Part shown: positions 25,020 through 32,937 of the stretch, in pieces
Position numbering within the stretch: position 1 is the first letter of the stretch
Layout of the letters: each line of letters begins with the position of its first letter
NCBI GenBank assembly: GCA_964349415.1
Contig: CAYGGJ010000004.1
Coordinates: 1-37,568, forward strand
Source of the DNA: 2-01-FULL-40-42 sp964349415
Lineage (GTDB): Bacteria; Patescibacteriota; Microgenomatia; UBA1406; GWC2-37-13
Reading direction: 5' to 3'
Length of the DNA stretch: 37,568 nt
Notes under the pieces: model-generated
What the model saw: the letters and a program-made list of their open reading frames with translations, nothing else
The model's database searches: none
What the model was told of the DNA's origin: nothing
Program-made: the position numbers and the translations under genes

Positions 25020-25526
25020 TTACAAAATAACGGCGTGAACATTGTAATCAATTCCTGTCTTTTCTCTAATTTCTTTCCTTGATCCTGTTAGAATCAGCAA
25101 ACCTGACGGCGCCATGGAAGTATGTTCTGGTACTGAATCCTTAAGAACTTCAGACTTATCTCCGGGCTTTCTTCCTCCTCTTACAAACTGGGAGGCGGTC
25201 AGATCAACTACGTGATCGGTTCCACTCTGAAGAAACATGTGGGGTATTCCCCGTGTTGAGCCTGTCATTACCCCTTCGGTATCAACATGGCCCGAAACTA
25301 CATGGAATCCTTGAGGTAGTCCGGTCTTCACTGCAATTGGCTGATGACCTTTGCAAAGAGGCATTTCAGATAAGCTTCTACGTTGTTTGTCAAAGAATCT
25401 GGGATTCCCATCAGGATCTTTTTCCCTTCGGATAGCTAGAAGCCATGCACGGAAGGCTAAAAGCTGTGCATGAAGCTGCGGATCGTTTTTAATGACCCAC
25501 TCGGTTGGAGTCAGTCTCTCGATCAT
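25020..25526 (-). CDS. Unknown protein A, tandem paralogue of protein B
   Basis: 168 aa, soluble, no signal peptide. A helical N terminus (about 8-50) is followed by a conserved core shared with B: PLC58..H61, GLPQGFHVVSGHV, H96 in PHMFLQSG, Asp108 in VVDLTASQF, then a RGGRKPGDKSEVLKD segment and APSGLLILTGS. The candidate Cys58-His96-Asp108 triad keeps exactly the spacing seen in B. The ATG is 6 nt after a TGA-TATAAT box. Two diverged copies transcribed together suggest heteromer formation or specialisation. I do not recognise a named family; a papain/transglutaminase-like hydrolase is the best guess. Confidence 0.75.
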   Translation of the reverse strand: MIERLTPTEWVIKNDPQLHAQLLAFRAWLLAIRREKDPDGNPRFFDKQRRSLSEMPLCKGHQPIAVKTGLPQGFHVVSGHVDTEGVMTGSTRGIPHMFLQSGTDHVVDLTASQFVRGGRKPGDKSEVLKDSVPEHTSMAPSGLLILTGSRKEIREKTGIDYNVHAVIL

Positions 25527-25532
25527 AATCCT

Positions 25533-25541
25533 ATTATATCA
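25533..25541 (-). promoter_or_regulatory. Extended -10 promoter of the paralogue pair
   Basis: Minus strand TGA-TATAAT exactly 6 nt before the ATG of protein A. Leaderless transcript predicted. Confidence 0.6.
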
Positions 25542-25577
25542 TAAACCTATAGTAAGAAGACACGAGTAGATTAATTA

Positions 25578-25606
25578 TTGATTTTTGTGAGCACTTCTCT
25601 TATAGT
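25578..25606 (+). promoter_or_regulatory. Promoter of the 76-aa membrane protein gene
   Basis: TTGATT (25578-25583), a 17-nt spacer, then TATAGT (25601-25606), 6 nt before the ATG. Both boxes and the spacing are good. It supports the short gene being real and its message leaderless. Confidence 0.6.
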
Positions 25607-25612
25607 TTACCT

Positions 25613-25843
25613 ATGCCTCGAAAGTTAAAGACATCTACCAAAAAAGTGTTGGAAGATACTTCCCCGGTTTCTTCGGTCATTGGTCAAGTACCAGATCATG
25701 AACCACCAACTCCATATTTACAGAAAGCTCCACCATCCTTTAAGCCTTTCTCTTCTGTCGGAATATCTATGTTTCTTATTCTTCTTTTAATTGCTTTTGT
25801 ATTACTCGCGGGCTATCTTTTTTTTGCGGTTTTGCTGAAATAA
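25613..25843 (+). CDS. Small tail-anchored membrane protein, 76 aa
   Basis: Basic N terminus (MPRKLKTSTKK), a proline-rich middle (DHEPPTPYLQKAPPSFKPF) and one C-terminal transmembrane helix (about 50-73) ending in LLK. No signal peptide; the topology would leave the N-terminal 48 residues cytoplasmic if tail-anchored. No family recognised. The well-placed promoter argues that it is expressed. It is convergent with tRNA-Glu, 33 nt away, with no hairpin terminator between them. Confidence 0.65.
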   Translation: MPRKLKTSTKKVLEDTSPVSSVIGQVPDHEPPTPYLQKAPPSFKPFSSVGISMFLILLLIAFVLLAGYLFFAVLLK

Positions 25844-25876
25844 ACTTCTTCAGGGCTTTTACATGACAACGAAAGA

Positions 25877-25953
25877 TGGTGACCCCAGAGGGATTCGAAC
25901 CCTCGATCTTCAGGATGAAAACCTGACGTCCTAGGCCGCTAGACGATGGGGCC
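25877..25953 (-). tRNA. tRNA-Glu (anticodon UUC)
   Basis: 77 nt with encoded CCA (25877-25879). Acceptor GGCCCCA/TGGGGTC has 7 pairs including one G-U. The anticodon loop TTTTCAT between TCAGG and CCTGA gives UUC, reading GAA/GAG. The T loop is TTCGAAT. Confidence 0.95.
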
Positions 25954-25962
25954 AATAGAAGT

Positions 25963-25971
25963 ATTATAGCA
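25963..25971 (-). promoter_or_regulatory. Extended -10 promoter of tRNA-Glu
   Basis: Minus strand TGC-TATAAT, 9 nt before the tRNA 5' end. Confidence 0.6.
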
Positions 25972-26012
25972 GAAAAGGTAGTTCTAGCCATCTGCCTAAT
26001 GCTTCTATCAGC

Positions 26013-26663
26013 TCACTTTACGCTCTTTCTAAGGTCATCCAACAATTGTCTGGCATGATCTCTGCCTCCTAGTCCAAAAGCCAAACCTCCGGCTATAGCC
26101 AACATCCCAATTATTCCTGTGAAGAGAATTCTTACGAGATCCTGGGCTACTCCTAGTTGGTTTAATACAATCAGCGCTGTAAAAAACAACATCGCGCCTT
26201 TAGACATAGTAGCAAGTGCGTTTGCGGAAGTTCCTTTTAAGGACCTTACACTGTTTCTGACCACGTCGGATACCAGATTAGACAACACTACGCCTACAAA
26301 TCCCATCACAACTGCCGCAATTACATTGGGAATGTAGAGTAAAAATTGATTTACGACTGTCGTGGCTCTCTGCAATCCCCAAACTTCAAGAGTGGGAACC
26401 AAAAAGAGTAGTACGACGGTCCATCTGACAATCTCCGTGAGTACATCCTCCCAAAGCTTTGTCTCCTGTTGACCTGCTAATTTTGTCTTAGCAAAAAGTC
26501 TGTCCAAACGCGCAAGTTTAAAAACGCTTACGAGTAAGCTTTTTAGAACACCTGCTAAGACGAGACCGATTACCAATATTAGAAGTCCGCCGAAGAAATT
26601 AGGAAGAAAGTCCACAAATCGTATCCAAAACCGGCCGAGAATACTGTTTACTGCTTCAAACAT
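26013..26663 (-). CDS. TM-helix-repeat membrane protein, MscS-related
   Basis: 216 aa with about five hydrophobic segments. It matches the conserved TM-helix repeat family (small proteins related to the pore region of MscS mechanosensitive channels). Typical parts are DFLPNFFGGLLILVIGLVLAG near the N terminus, YIPNVIAAVVMGFVGVVLSNLVSDVV in the middle, and AIAGGLAFGLGGRDHARQLLDDLRK at the end. The MscS beta domain is missing, so channel activity is uncertain. Unlike almost every gene here it has a near-perfect Shine-Dalgarno sequence. It follows yraN by 26 nt and is probably in the rplS-yraN operon. Confidence 0.8.
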   Translation of the reverse strand: MFEAVNSILGRFWIRFVDFLPNFFGGLLILVIGLVLAGVLKSLLVSVFKLARLDRLFAKTKLAGQQETKLWEDVLTEIVRWTVVLLFLVPTLEVWGLQRATTVVNQFLLYIPNVIAAVVMGFVGVVLSNLVSDVVRNSVRSLKGTSANALATMSKGAMLFFTALIVLNQLGVAQDLVRILFTGIIGMLAIAGGLAFGLGGRDHARQLLDDLRKSVK

Positions 26664-26670
26664 ATTCTTT

Positions 26671-26679
26671 CACCTCCTC
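26671..26679 (-). promoter_or_regulatory. Strong Shine-Dalgarno of the TM-helix gene
   Basis: Minus strand GAGGAGGTG, 7 nt before the ATG. It is one of only two strong ribosome-binding sites found in the window and shows that the organism's 16S rRNA keeps a usable anti-Shine-Dalgarno tail. Confidence 0.85.
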
Positions 26680-26689
26680 TCTATCAATC

Positions 26690-27055
26690 TTAAGAATTGA
26701 TATTTTCGAAATGCTGTAGTGACCGGATATTATTAGCCCCATCCAACAAGATAGAGACAACATCAAGAGATAGTTTATGTTCTTTTTTTCCTGTTTGCAA
26801 GAGGAAATATGTTGCAGTTTTTAGTAGGTGGGAGACTTTTGTCCTACCGACTGCTTCATAAGGCTTACCCTTTACGGTACTTAAGCGGGTTTTTACTTCT
26901 ATAAAATGTATTTTGTTATTCCTTTGGGCTATTATGTCGATCTCTGTCCTATTTGATCTGAAGTTTTTTGTAAGAATTTTGAATCCTTTTTTCTGAAGAT
27001 ATTTTGCAGCTAGCATTTCTCCAATCCTGCCGATTGCAAGATTGGATGAGTTCAT
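26690..27055 (-). CDS. YraN family (UPF0102) endonuclease-like protein
   Basis: 121 aa, standard length. A restriction-endonuclease-like fold is indicated by E38-I-D40 in RTEIDIIAQ and E53-V-K55 in FIEVKTR, preceded by IGRIGEMLAAKYLQKKGFKIL and followed by GKPYEAVGRTKVSHLLKTA, all family hallmarks. Its function is unsettled; homologues are often next to rplS/rnhB, and here it overlaps rplS by ATGA, matching that context. Confidence 0.92.
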   Translation of the reverse strand: MNSSNLAIGRIGEMLAAKYLQKKGFKILTKNFRSNRTEIDIIAQRNNKIHFIEVKTRLSTVKGKPYEAVGRTKVSHLLKTATYFLLQTGKKEHKLSLDVVSILLDGANNIRSLQHFENINS

Positions 27056-27384
27056 TTCTGTCGATAAATCTTATGTCTTATTTCCCGTTCTGAAAGATTT
27101 CTTATAAAGTAAAGTTTTGATTTTGTATAAGAGCCTTTCTTTACTACCTTCACATCTGTGAGATTTGGAGAGTTTAAGGGAATGATTCGCTCAACACCGA
27201 TTCCCGATCGGGTAACTTTGCGGGTGGTAAACATCCGGGTGTGATTATCTCGTCCTTTTATCTTAATTAAGATTCCTTTGAACTCCTGCTGACGATCTTT
27301 ACCATCTTCTTTTATTCGGTACTTCACCGCAATAGTGTCGCCCACAGCAATAGTTGTATCTTTAAATTTGTAGGAATTAGCCAT
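27052..27384 (-). CDS. rplS: 50S ribosomal protein L19
   Basis: 110 aa from the chosen start. Recognisable core: VGDTIAVKYRI, QEFKGILIKIKG, TFT-like MFTTRKVTRSGIGVERIIPLNSPNL and KSKLYFIRNLSER. The frame extends to a TTG two codons upstream, but that lies directly against the -10 box. The ATG at 27384 is 5 nt from TATAAT. First gene of rplS-yraN-TM-helix. It follows pyrG but has its own promoter, overlapping the end of the pyrG region. Confidence 0.96.
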   Translation of the reverse strand: MANSYKFKDTTIAVGDTIAVKYRIKEDGKDRQQEFKGILIKIKGRDNHTRMFTTRKVTRSGIGVERIIPLNSPNLTDVKVVKKGSYTKSKLYFIRNLSEREIRHKIYRQK

Positions 27385-27389
27385 AGGCA

Positions 27390-27398
27390 ATTATATCA
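27390..27398 (-). promoter_or_regulatory. Extended -10 promoter of rplS
   Basis: Minus strand TGA-TATAAT, 5 nt before the rplS ATG, right after the pyrG stop. Leaderless mRNA for a ribosomal protein is predicted. Confidence 0.6.
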
Positions 27399-27402
27399 TC
27401 AA

Positions 27403-29058
27403 TTAGTTGTCTCGACAAGCTACTATAAACGACGAGAAGATAGGATGAGGCTTTAGTGGACGACTTTTGTACTCCGGATGGCCCTGTGTTCCCAGGTAAA
27501 ATGGGTGCAGTTTTTGGTCCAGTTCAATTATCTCAACAAGATTTTCCTTTTGGGACTGTGCGCTTATCCTCATCCCGTTTTTTTCAAATTGTGGAATATA
27601 TTTGCTGTTAAATTCATACCGGTGCCTGTGCCTTTCACTGGTAAGATTTTTCACTTTATTGACAAAGCCGTTGTATTTGTCGTAAATTTTGTAGGCCAAG
27701 GTATTTTTCTTTATTATTGCATCCCATGCACCCAGCCTCATCGTTCCGCCATAGGCCCTGTTTTCCAAGAGCTTTTTTTGAGTTTTAATGAGGTGAATGA
27801 CCGGATTTTTACTTTTTGGGTTGTTTTCTGTAGTATTTGCGTCTTTTAGGCCAAGGACATCTCTTGCAAAAGCCACTGCGGCAAGCTGCATGCCGTAACA
27901 TAGACCAAGGTAGGGAATTTTCTTTTCTCTTGCGTAAGAGGCTGTTTTAATCATACCCTCTGAACCCCGCTCTCCCCAGCCAATAGGAACAATAATTCCA
28001 TCCGGTTTACCGATTATTAATGTTCCTTGTTTTTCTACCTTTACCGAATCCACCCAACGGGTTTTGACCTTAACGCCATTGTTAAAAGCAGCATGATCGA
28101 TTGCATCAAAAAGTGCTGCATAAGAGTCTTTTAATTGGAAACTGCCTGTACCAAAGTATTTTCCGACAATTGCTATCTCCACCTCTTTTTGTGTTTTGGA
28201 TTTCACAAGACTCAATAGTTTTTTCCAGTTCCTCAGATCGGGCGTCTTCACCGGCAATCCAAGACTTTTCAGAATTTTTTTATCCATTTGTTGTTCGTGT
28301 AAAACCATTGGAATCTCAAATACATGATCTACATTGGGATTGGAGATTACATTTTCGGGTTGAACATTACAAAAAAGCGCAAATCGGTCAATTCTCCTTT
28401 GATCAAGTATTTCCTCCGATCTGGTGACAATAAAATCAGGTTGGATTCCTACTGAATTGAGCCATCTGACCGATAATTGGGTAGGCTTTGTCTTCGGCTC
28501 ACCCAGATGGGTTGGCGTAGGAACATAGCTGACATGCACGTGGATGACATCGCCCGGGTTCTTCAGCGTCATTATTCTTGAGGCCTCATAGTAGAAGATG
28601 TTTTGATATTCTCCTGCGGTACCGCCAAGTTCTACCAATACTATATCTGCATTTTTGCTCTTACCTAACGTCTGAATTCTGTCAATTATTTCGTTAGTAA
28701 TATAGGGTATGGCCTCAACATCTTCACCGCCGTACTCAAATCTTCTTTCACGATCAATTACGGTTTTATAAATCTGACCCATGGTCACGAAATTCTCACT
28801 ATTCATATTCTCGCCGAGGAATTTTTCGTAAGTTCCTATGTCCATATCAGCCTCAGTTCCATCTTCGCATAAAAATGGGTCGCCATGTTCTATAGGATTA
28901 ATAGTACCTGCGTCGATATTGAGGTAATTTTCAAACTTTATGGGGGTTACTTTATAGCCCGCAGATTTAAGCAGAACGCCGATAGAAGCCGAGGTGAATC
29001 CTTTCCCGATTCCGGATATTACTCCACCGGAAACAAAAACATATTTTGTCTTTTTCAT
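27403..29058 (-). CDS. pyrG: CTP synthase
   Basis: Aminates UTP to CTP using glutamine and ATP. 551 aa, full length (E. coli 545). The N-terminal synthetase domain has FVSGGVISGIGKGFTSASIG and NYLNIDAGTINPIEHGDPF. The C-terminal glutaminase has the nucleophile Cys in LGLCYGMQLA (about residue 386) and the His/Glu pair in HPEYKSRP. It overlaps topA by ATGA and is translated after it. Together with carAB-pyrB it covers the first and last stages of pyrimidine nucleotide synthesis. Confidence 0.98.
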   Translation of the reverse strand: MKKTKYVFVSGGVISGIGKGFTSASIGVLLKSAGYKVTPIKFENYLNIDAGTINPIEHGDPFLCEDGTEADMDIGTYEKFLGENMNSENFVTMGQIYKTVIDRERRFEYGGEDVEAIPYITNEIIDRIQTLGKSKNADIVLVELGGTAGEYQNIFYYEASRIMTLKNPGDVIHVHVSYVPTPTHLGEPKTKPTQLSVRWLNSVGIQPDFIVTRSEEILDQRRIDRFALFCNVQPENVISNPNVDHVFEIPMVLHEQQMDKKILKSLGLPVKTPDLRNWKKLLSLVKSKTQKEVEIAIVGKYFGTGSFQLKDSYAALFDAIDHAAFNNGVKVKTRWVDSVKVEKQGTLIIGKPDGIIVPIGWGERGSEGMIKTASYAREKKIPYLGLCYGMQLAAVAFARDVLGLKDANTTENNPKSKNPVIHLIKTQKKLLENRAYGGTMRLGAWDAIIKKNTLAYKIYDKYNGFVNKVKNLTSERHRHRYEFNSKYIPQFEKNGMRISAQSQKENLVEIIELDQKLHPFYLGTQGHPEYKSRPLKPHPIFSSFIVACRDN

Positions 29059-31082
29059 AAGTCTTTCCAGGCAAAAGCTGTAAAATCACATTTGGGATAG
29101 TTTTCACAACCGTAAAACCTCTTTTTTGATTTACTATATCTTACCACAATATTTCCCGAACACTTGGGGCATTTCTTGCCTTGTACCGTCTTCAAAAAGG
29201 CCTTTGTATATTTGCATTTGGGATAAGCGGTACAAGCATAGAATTTTCCGAATTTAGAAAATCTCATTGTAAGAGGACTTTCGCATTCCGGACACTTTCC
29301 ATAATCTTCCTGCTTAACCTCTATTTTCTGTTTATCTTGCTTTTTCAACTCAAGCTCCTTTTTAAAAGGGGTGTAAAAGTTTCTAAGCAAATCTAGTACA
29401 TTTTTTTCTCCTTCAGCCACTTCATCTAGCCCTTCTTCCATAGACGCGGTATATTGAGTACCAAAAAGCTCAGGAAAAGCAGAGGAAAGATAGTCGCTTA
29501 TCGCCTCTCCCAGATATGTAGGTTTGAAATAACGTCCTTCTTTATCGACGTAGAATTTACCCTGTATTAGTGAGATTATTGGTGAATAGGTAGAAGGCCT
29601 TCCTATTCCGAATTCTTCCATGGTTTTAATAAGAGTTGCTTCTGAGTAACGGGGAGGAGGGTTTGTGTTTTTTTCTTCATCTTCAAGATTGATAAGATTA
29701 ATGGAGTCTCCTTTTTTTACTTTCGGATCAATAAGCTCACGCTCTGCAAATTTTGGATTCAAAACCTTTAAGAAACCGTCAAATACTACCTGTTGGTACG
29801 TAGACTCGAATAAGTAATTTTTTGGACATTTTATATAAATTTTAATTTGCTTAAGATCTGCCTCTTTCATCTGTGTTGCCAAAGCTCTATTGAAAATAAG
29901 ATCGTACAGCAACTTGTGATTCTTTGTTAGTTTTTTTTCCTTAAGAATAATGTTTAAATCTCTATCCAATTTTGTGGGACGAATGGCTTCGTGAGCTTCC
30001 TGAGCACCTCTTGAACGGGTTCTATATCCTCTCGGCTTTTCAAGAGAATATTTTTTTCCATATTTCTCAATAATATAATCCTTTGCTCGGAACACAAAAT
30101 GCGTGGAAAGGTTAAAAGAATCAGTACGGTGATAGGTGATAAGTCCACGCTCATACAAGTCTTGCGCGAGTCTCATAACCATCCTCGAAGTAAAACCATA
30201 TTTGGTAATTCCGTCCTGTTGGAGTAGAGAAGTAGTGAACGGAGGCGGGGGATACCTCTTTATCATCTCTTCACTAAGGTCGCTTACTTCAAACCTCTCC
30301 CCTCCCAGATCTTTTTTGATTTCTTCCAGTTTTTTCTTATCAATAGTGGTTTTCACATACTCATAGTCCCCCGCAAAGAGCTTAAGCTTCGTAAGTACCT
30401 CGTAGGGAACGTCATCTTTTTTTATAAGTTTCGCTTTAAAATCTATGGATTTATTGAATAACCCAAGGAGCTGGTAGTACGGCTCTTGCGTAAAAGCACG
30501 TATCTCTTTTTCACGCTCTACCACAAAGCGTAAAGCTACCGTCTGTACCCTGCCCGCAGAAAGCCAGTTTTTGCCCAGTTTTGTCCATAAAAGAGGGGAG
30601 AGCTCATATCCTACTACCCTATCCAGTATTCTTCTGGCCTGCTGCGCTTTTACCAAATCAAGCCTCAGATGCTCTGGTTTTGCAAGAGCCTCTTCTAGCG
30701 CTTTTTGTGTAATTTCGTGGAAAACTATTCTTTTCAAAGTCTTTCCCTCTTCTTTTATTTTAATCTCCGGCCAGGTTTCTTTAATAAATCCCAAGATGTA
30801 GGCGGCATGATAGGAGATAGACTCCCCTTCCCGATCAGGATCCGTAGCGAGTATTATTTCTTTATTTTTCTCGGCCAGTTTTTTTAGTTGGTCTACCACC
30901 TTTTGTTTCTTCTTCATAATTTCGTAGGTTGGTTTAAAATCTTTGTCATAGTCAACAGAAATTGTTTTCGTAGGAAGATCCCGGATATGACCGAGAGTAG
31001 CAAAAACATAATAATCCTTCCCTTTTAAAATTCGGTTAAAGGTACGTGCTTTGGTTGGAGACTCAACAATGATTAATGTCAT
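29055..31082 (-). CDS. topA: DNA topoisomerase I
   Basis: Relaxes negative supercoils by single-strand passage. 675 aa. The N-terminal Toprim domain starts LIIVESPTKARTFNRIL and has the metal site DPDREGES. The active-site Tyr317 lies in LITYHRTDS, where most homologues have YMRTDS. SAGRVQTVALR, YTASMEEGLDEVAEG and GIGRPSTYSPII are typical type IA motifs. Two C-terminal four-cysteine zinc fingers follow (CPECESP...CTAYPKC and CPKCSGN...CENYPKC). First gene of topA-pyrG. Confidence 0.97.
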   Translation of the reverse strand: MTLIIVESPTKARTFNRILKGKDYYVFATLGHIRDLPTKTISVDYDKDFKPTYEIMKKKQKVVDQLKKLAEKNKEIILATDPDREGESISYHAAYILGFIKETWPEIKIKEEGKTLKRIVFHEITQKALEEALAKPEHLRLDLVKAQQARRILDRVVGYELSPLLWTKLGKNWLSAGRVQTVALRFVVEREKEIRAFTQEPYYQLLGLFNKSIDFKAKLIKKDDVPYEVLTKLKLFAGDYEYVKTTIDKKKLEEIKKDLGGERFEVSDLSEEMIKRYPPPPFTTSLLQQDGITKYGFTSRMVMRLAQDLYERGLITYHRTDSFNLSTHFVFRAKDYIIEKYGKKYSLEKPRGYRTRSRGAQEAHEAIRPTKLDRDLNIILKEKKLTKNHKLLYDLIFNRALATQMKEADLKQIKIYIKCPKNYLFESTYQQVVFDGFLKVLNPKFAERELIDPKVKKGDSINLINLEDEEKNTNPPPRYSEATLIKTMEEFGIGRPSTYSPIISLIQGKFYVDKEGRYFKPTYLGEAISDYLSSAFPELFGTQYTASMEEGLDEVAEGEKNVLDLLRNFYTPFKKELELKKQDKQKIEVKQEDYGKCPECESPLTMRFSKFGKFYACTAYPKCKYTKAFLKTVQGKKCPKCSGNIVVRYSKSKKRFYGCENYPKCDFTAFAWKDL

Positions 31083-31134
31083 ATCATCTGAATAATTACA
31101 ATAAAATACCTAGTTCTTATAATAAATACAACCC

Positions 31135-31554
31135 TTAATGAGTTCTCTGACGTCTCTTTTTGAGCAGTTTGAGGTCAACTAATGACCTTCGGAGTAGTAT
31201 CGTGGCTTCGTGTCTCTCTTGGTCGTTTTTAGAAGTAGTTAGTATCTTTTTGGCCTGGTCTAGAGCTTTCTGAGTAAGTTGCTGATCTACTTCGCCCTGT
31301 CCATATGCACGGGAAACCAATATGTTTAGATGTCTTCCATCTGTTTCCAGGTATCCCCCGCCGATAGCAAGGTGATCTTCTTCGTTTCTTTCTCTCCTTA
31401 TGGTCACTACGCCCTCGACTAGAAGTGAAAAAAGACTTGTATGTCTTGGCAAAACCGTTATTTGGCCATCCGCGGTGTCTATTGTCACCGACGTAATTTC
31501 CTCGTCTCTTACTACTTTATTTGGAGTTATTATTTTTAAATGTAGCTTTTGCAT
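31135..31554 (-). CDS. atpC: ATP synthase epsilon subunit
   Basis: Central-stalk subunit of F1 that couples rotation and can inhibit ATP hydrolysis. 139 aa: an N-terminal beta-sandwich (about 1-85: LKIITPNKVVRDEEITSVTI, ADGQITVLPRHTSLFSLLVEG, AIGGGYLE) and a C-terminal two-helix domain (about 90-139), so the inhibitory part is present. Last gene of the atp operon, 5 nt after the atpD stop. Confidence 0.95.
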   Translation of the reverse strand: MQKLHLKIITPNKVVRDEEITSVTIDTADGQITVLPRHTSLFSLLVEGVVTIRRERNEEDHLAIGGGYLETDGRHLNILVSRAYGQGEVDQQLTQKALDQAKKILTTSKNDQERHEATILLRRSLVDLKLLKKRRQRTH

Positions 31555-31559
31555 GGCCT

Positions 31560-32936
31560 TTATTTAACTTCGTCTATTCCACCGATCATATAAAAAGCGT
31601 TCTCATTTTTACCATCATGCTTCCCCTCAAGAATCTCCTTAAAACCTCTTACCGTTTCTGCTATTGGGACGAACTTTCCTTTTTTTCCGGTAAAGGGCTC
31701 TGCCACGAACATTGGTTGAGTTAAGAATCTTTGAATTTTACGCGCTCTCGAAACCGCAAGCTTATCTTCCTCGGAAAGTTCTTCCATACCCAAGATAGCG
31801 ATTATGTCTTGAAGATCTTTATATCTCTGTAGTGTTTTAAGTACATCTTTGGTGACCTGGTAGTGTTCTTCGCCGACAACTTCGGGATCAAGTGAGGTTG
31901 ACGTGGATGTAAGAGGATCTATGGCTGGGAAAAGTGCCTGTTCTGCCAAGGATCGCTCCAAGGTGAGAGAGGCGTCCAGATGTGCAAATGTTGCAACCGG
32001 TGCAGGATCTGTGTAATCATCCGCAGGCACATATACAGCTTGAATAGAGGTAATAGAACCTTTTTCTGTAGAGGTTATCCGCTCCTCAAGCGCCGACATT
32101 TCTGAGGCCAAAGTAGGTTGATATCCGACTGCCGAGGGAATCCTTCCTAAAAGAGCCGAAACCTCTGATCCTGCCTGTGCAAATCGGAAAATATTATCTA
32201 TAAAGAGCAATACATCTCTATTTTCTTCGTCTCGAAAGTATTCAGCCATGGTTACTCCGGTCAAGGCGACCCTCAATCTGTTTCCTGGGGGCTCATTCAT
32301 CTGTCCGAAAACCATTGCTGTACTTGGAAGAACCTTTGTTTCCTTCATCTCTACCCATAAATCATTTCCCTCTCTAGTTCTTTCTCCCACTCCTGTAAAT
32401 ACCGAAACTCCTTTGTGGGCCGTAGCCACATTATGAATAAGCTCCTGAATAAGCACTGTTTTACCCACTCCGGCTCCTCCAAAAATAGCCACCTTTCCAC
32501 CTTTTATGAAAGGCGCAATAAGGTCTATGACCTTTACTCCTGTCTCAAAAATACTTGATTCCACTCTCTGTTCTTTTAAGGTCGGTGCTTCACGGTGGAT
32601 TGGTGATGTTTTTTTTGTTTTTACAGGACCTTGTTCGTCTATTACTTCTCCTAAAACATTAAATATTCTCCCCAGTGTTTCTTTTCCGACAGGCACTGCA
32701 ATTGGCTTTCCGCTGTTCTCAACTACCGTACCTCTCTTTAGACCGTAAACCTCTCCCATTGCAACCGTCCGAACCATTCCTACACCTAATACTGCCTCAA
32801 CCTCAAGGACGAGAGTCTGTTTTTTCTTATCCTTTTCGACCTCAACGTGAAGTGCATCATAAATCTTTGGAGTATCCTTTTCTGGAAACTCTACGTCTAC
32901 TACAACTCCTCTTATTGTGGTTATTTTTCCTGCCAT
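31560..32936 (-). CDS. atpD: ATP synthase beta subunit
   Basis: Catalytic F1 subunit. 458 aa from the ATG at 32936. Walker A GGAGVGKT (153-160), catalytic GERTREGNDL (about 184-193), LLFIDNIFRFAQAGSEVSALLGR and YVPADDYTDPAP are all intact. An ATG five codons upstream would overlap atpG; the chosen one gives the TAA-T-ATG junction and the natural MAGKITTIRG start. Confidence 0.98.
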   Translation of the reverse strand: MAGKITTIRGVVVDVEFPEKDTPKIYDALHVEVEKDKKKQTLVLEVEAVLGVGMVRTVAMGEVYGLKRGTVVENSGKPIAVPVGKETLGRIFNVLGEVIDEQGPVKTKKTSPIHREAPTLKEQRVESSIFETGVKVIDLIAPFIKGGKVAIFGGAGVGKTVLIQELIHNVATAHKGVSVFTGVGERTREGNDLWVEMKETKVLPSTAMVFGQMNEPPGNRLRVALTGVTMAEYFRDEENRDVLLFIDNIFRFAQAGSEVSALLGRIPSAVGYQPTLASEMSALEERITSTEKGSITSIQAVYVPADDYTDPAPVATFAHLDASLTLERSLAEQALFPAIDPLTSTSTSLDPEVVGEEHYQVTKDVLKTLQRYKDLQDIIAILGMEELSEEDKLAVSRARKIQRFLTQPMFVAEPFTGKKGKFVPIAETVRGFKEILEGKHDGKNENAFYMIGGIDEVK

Positions 32937-32937
32937 A

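Noticed and set aside
15215..29100. Scattered small open frames opposite uvr, pyrG and topA genes
   Set aside because: All are antisense shadows of well-identified genes without promoters, ribosome-binding sites or family motifs.
31116..31121. TATAAG on the minus strand as a topA promoter
   Set aside because: Five of six bases match, but there is no -35 and no TG extension, and the spacing to the ATG is unlike the other promoters; not separable from chance.
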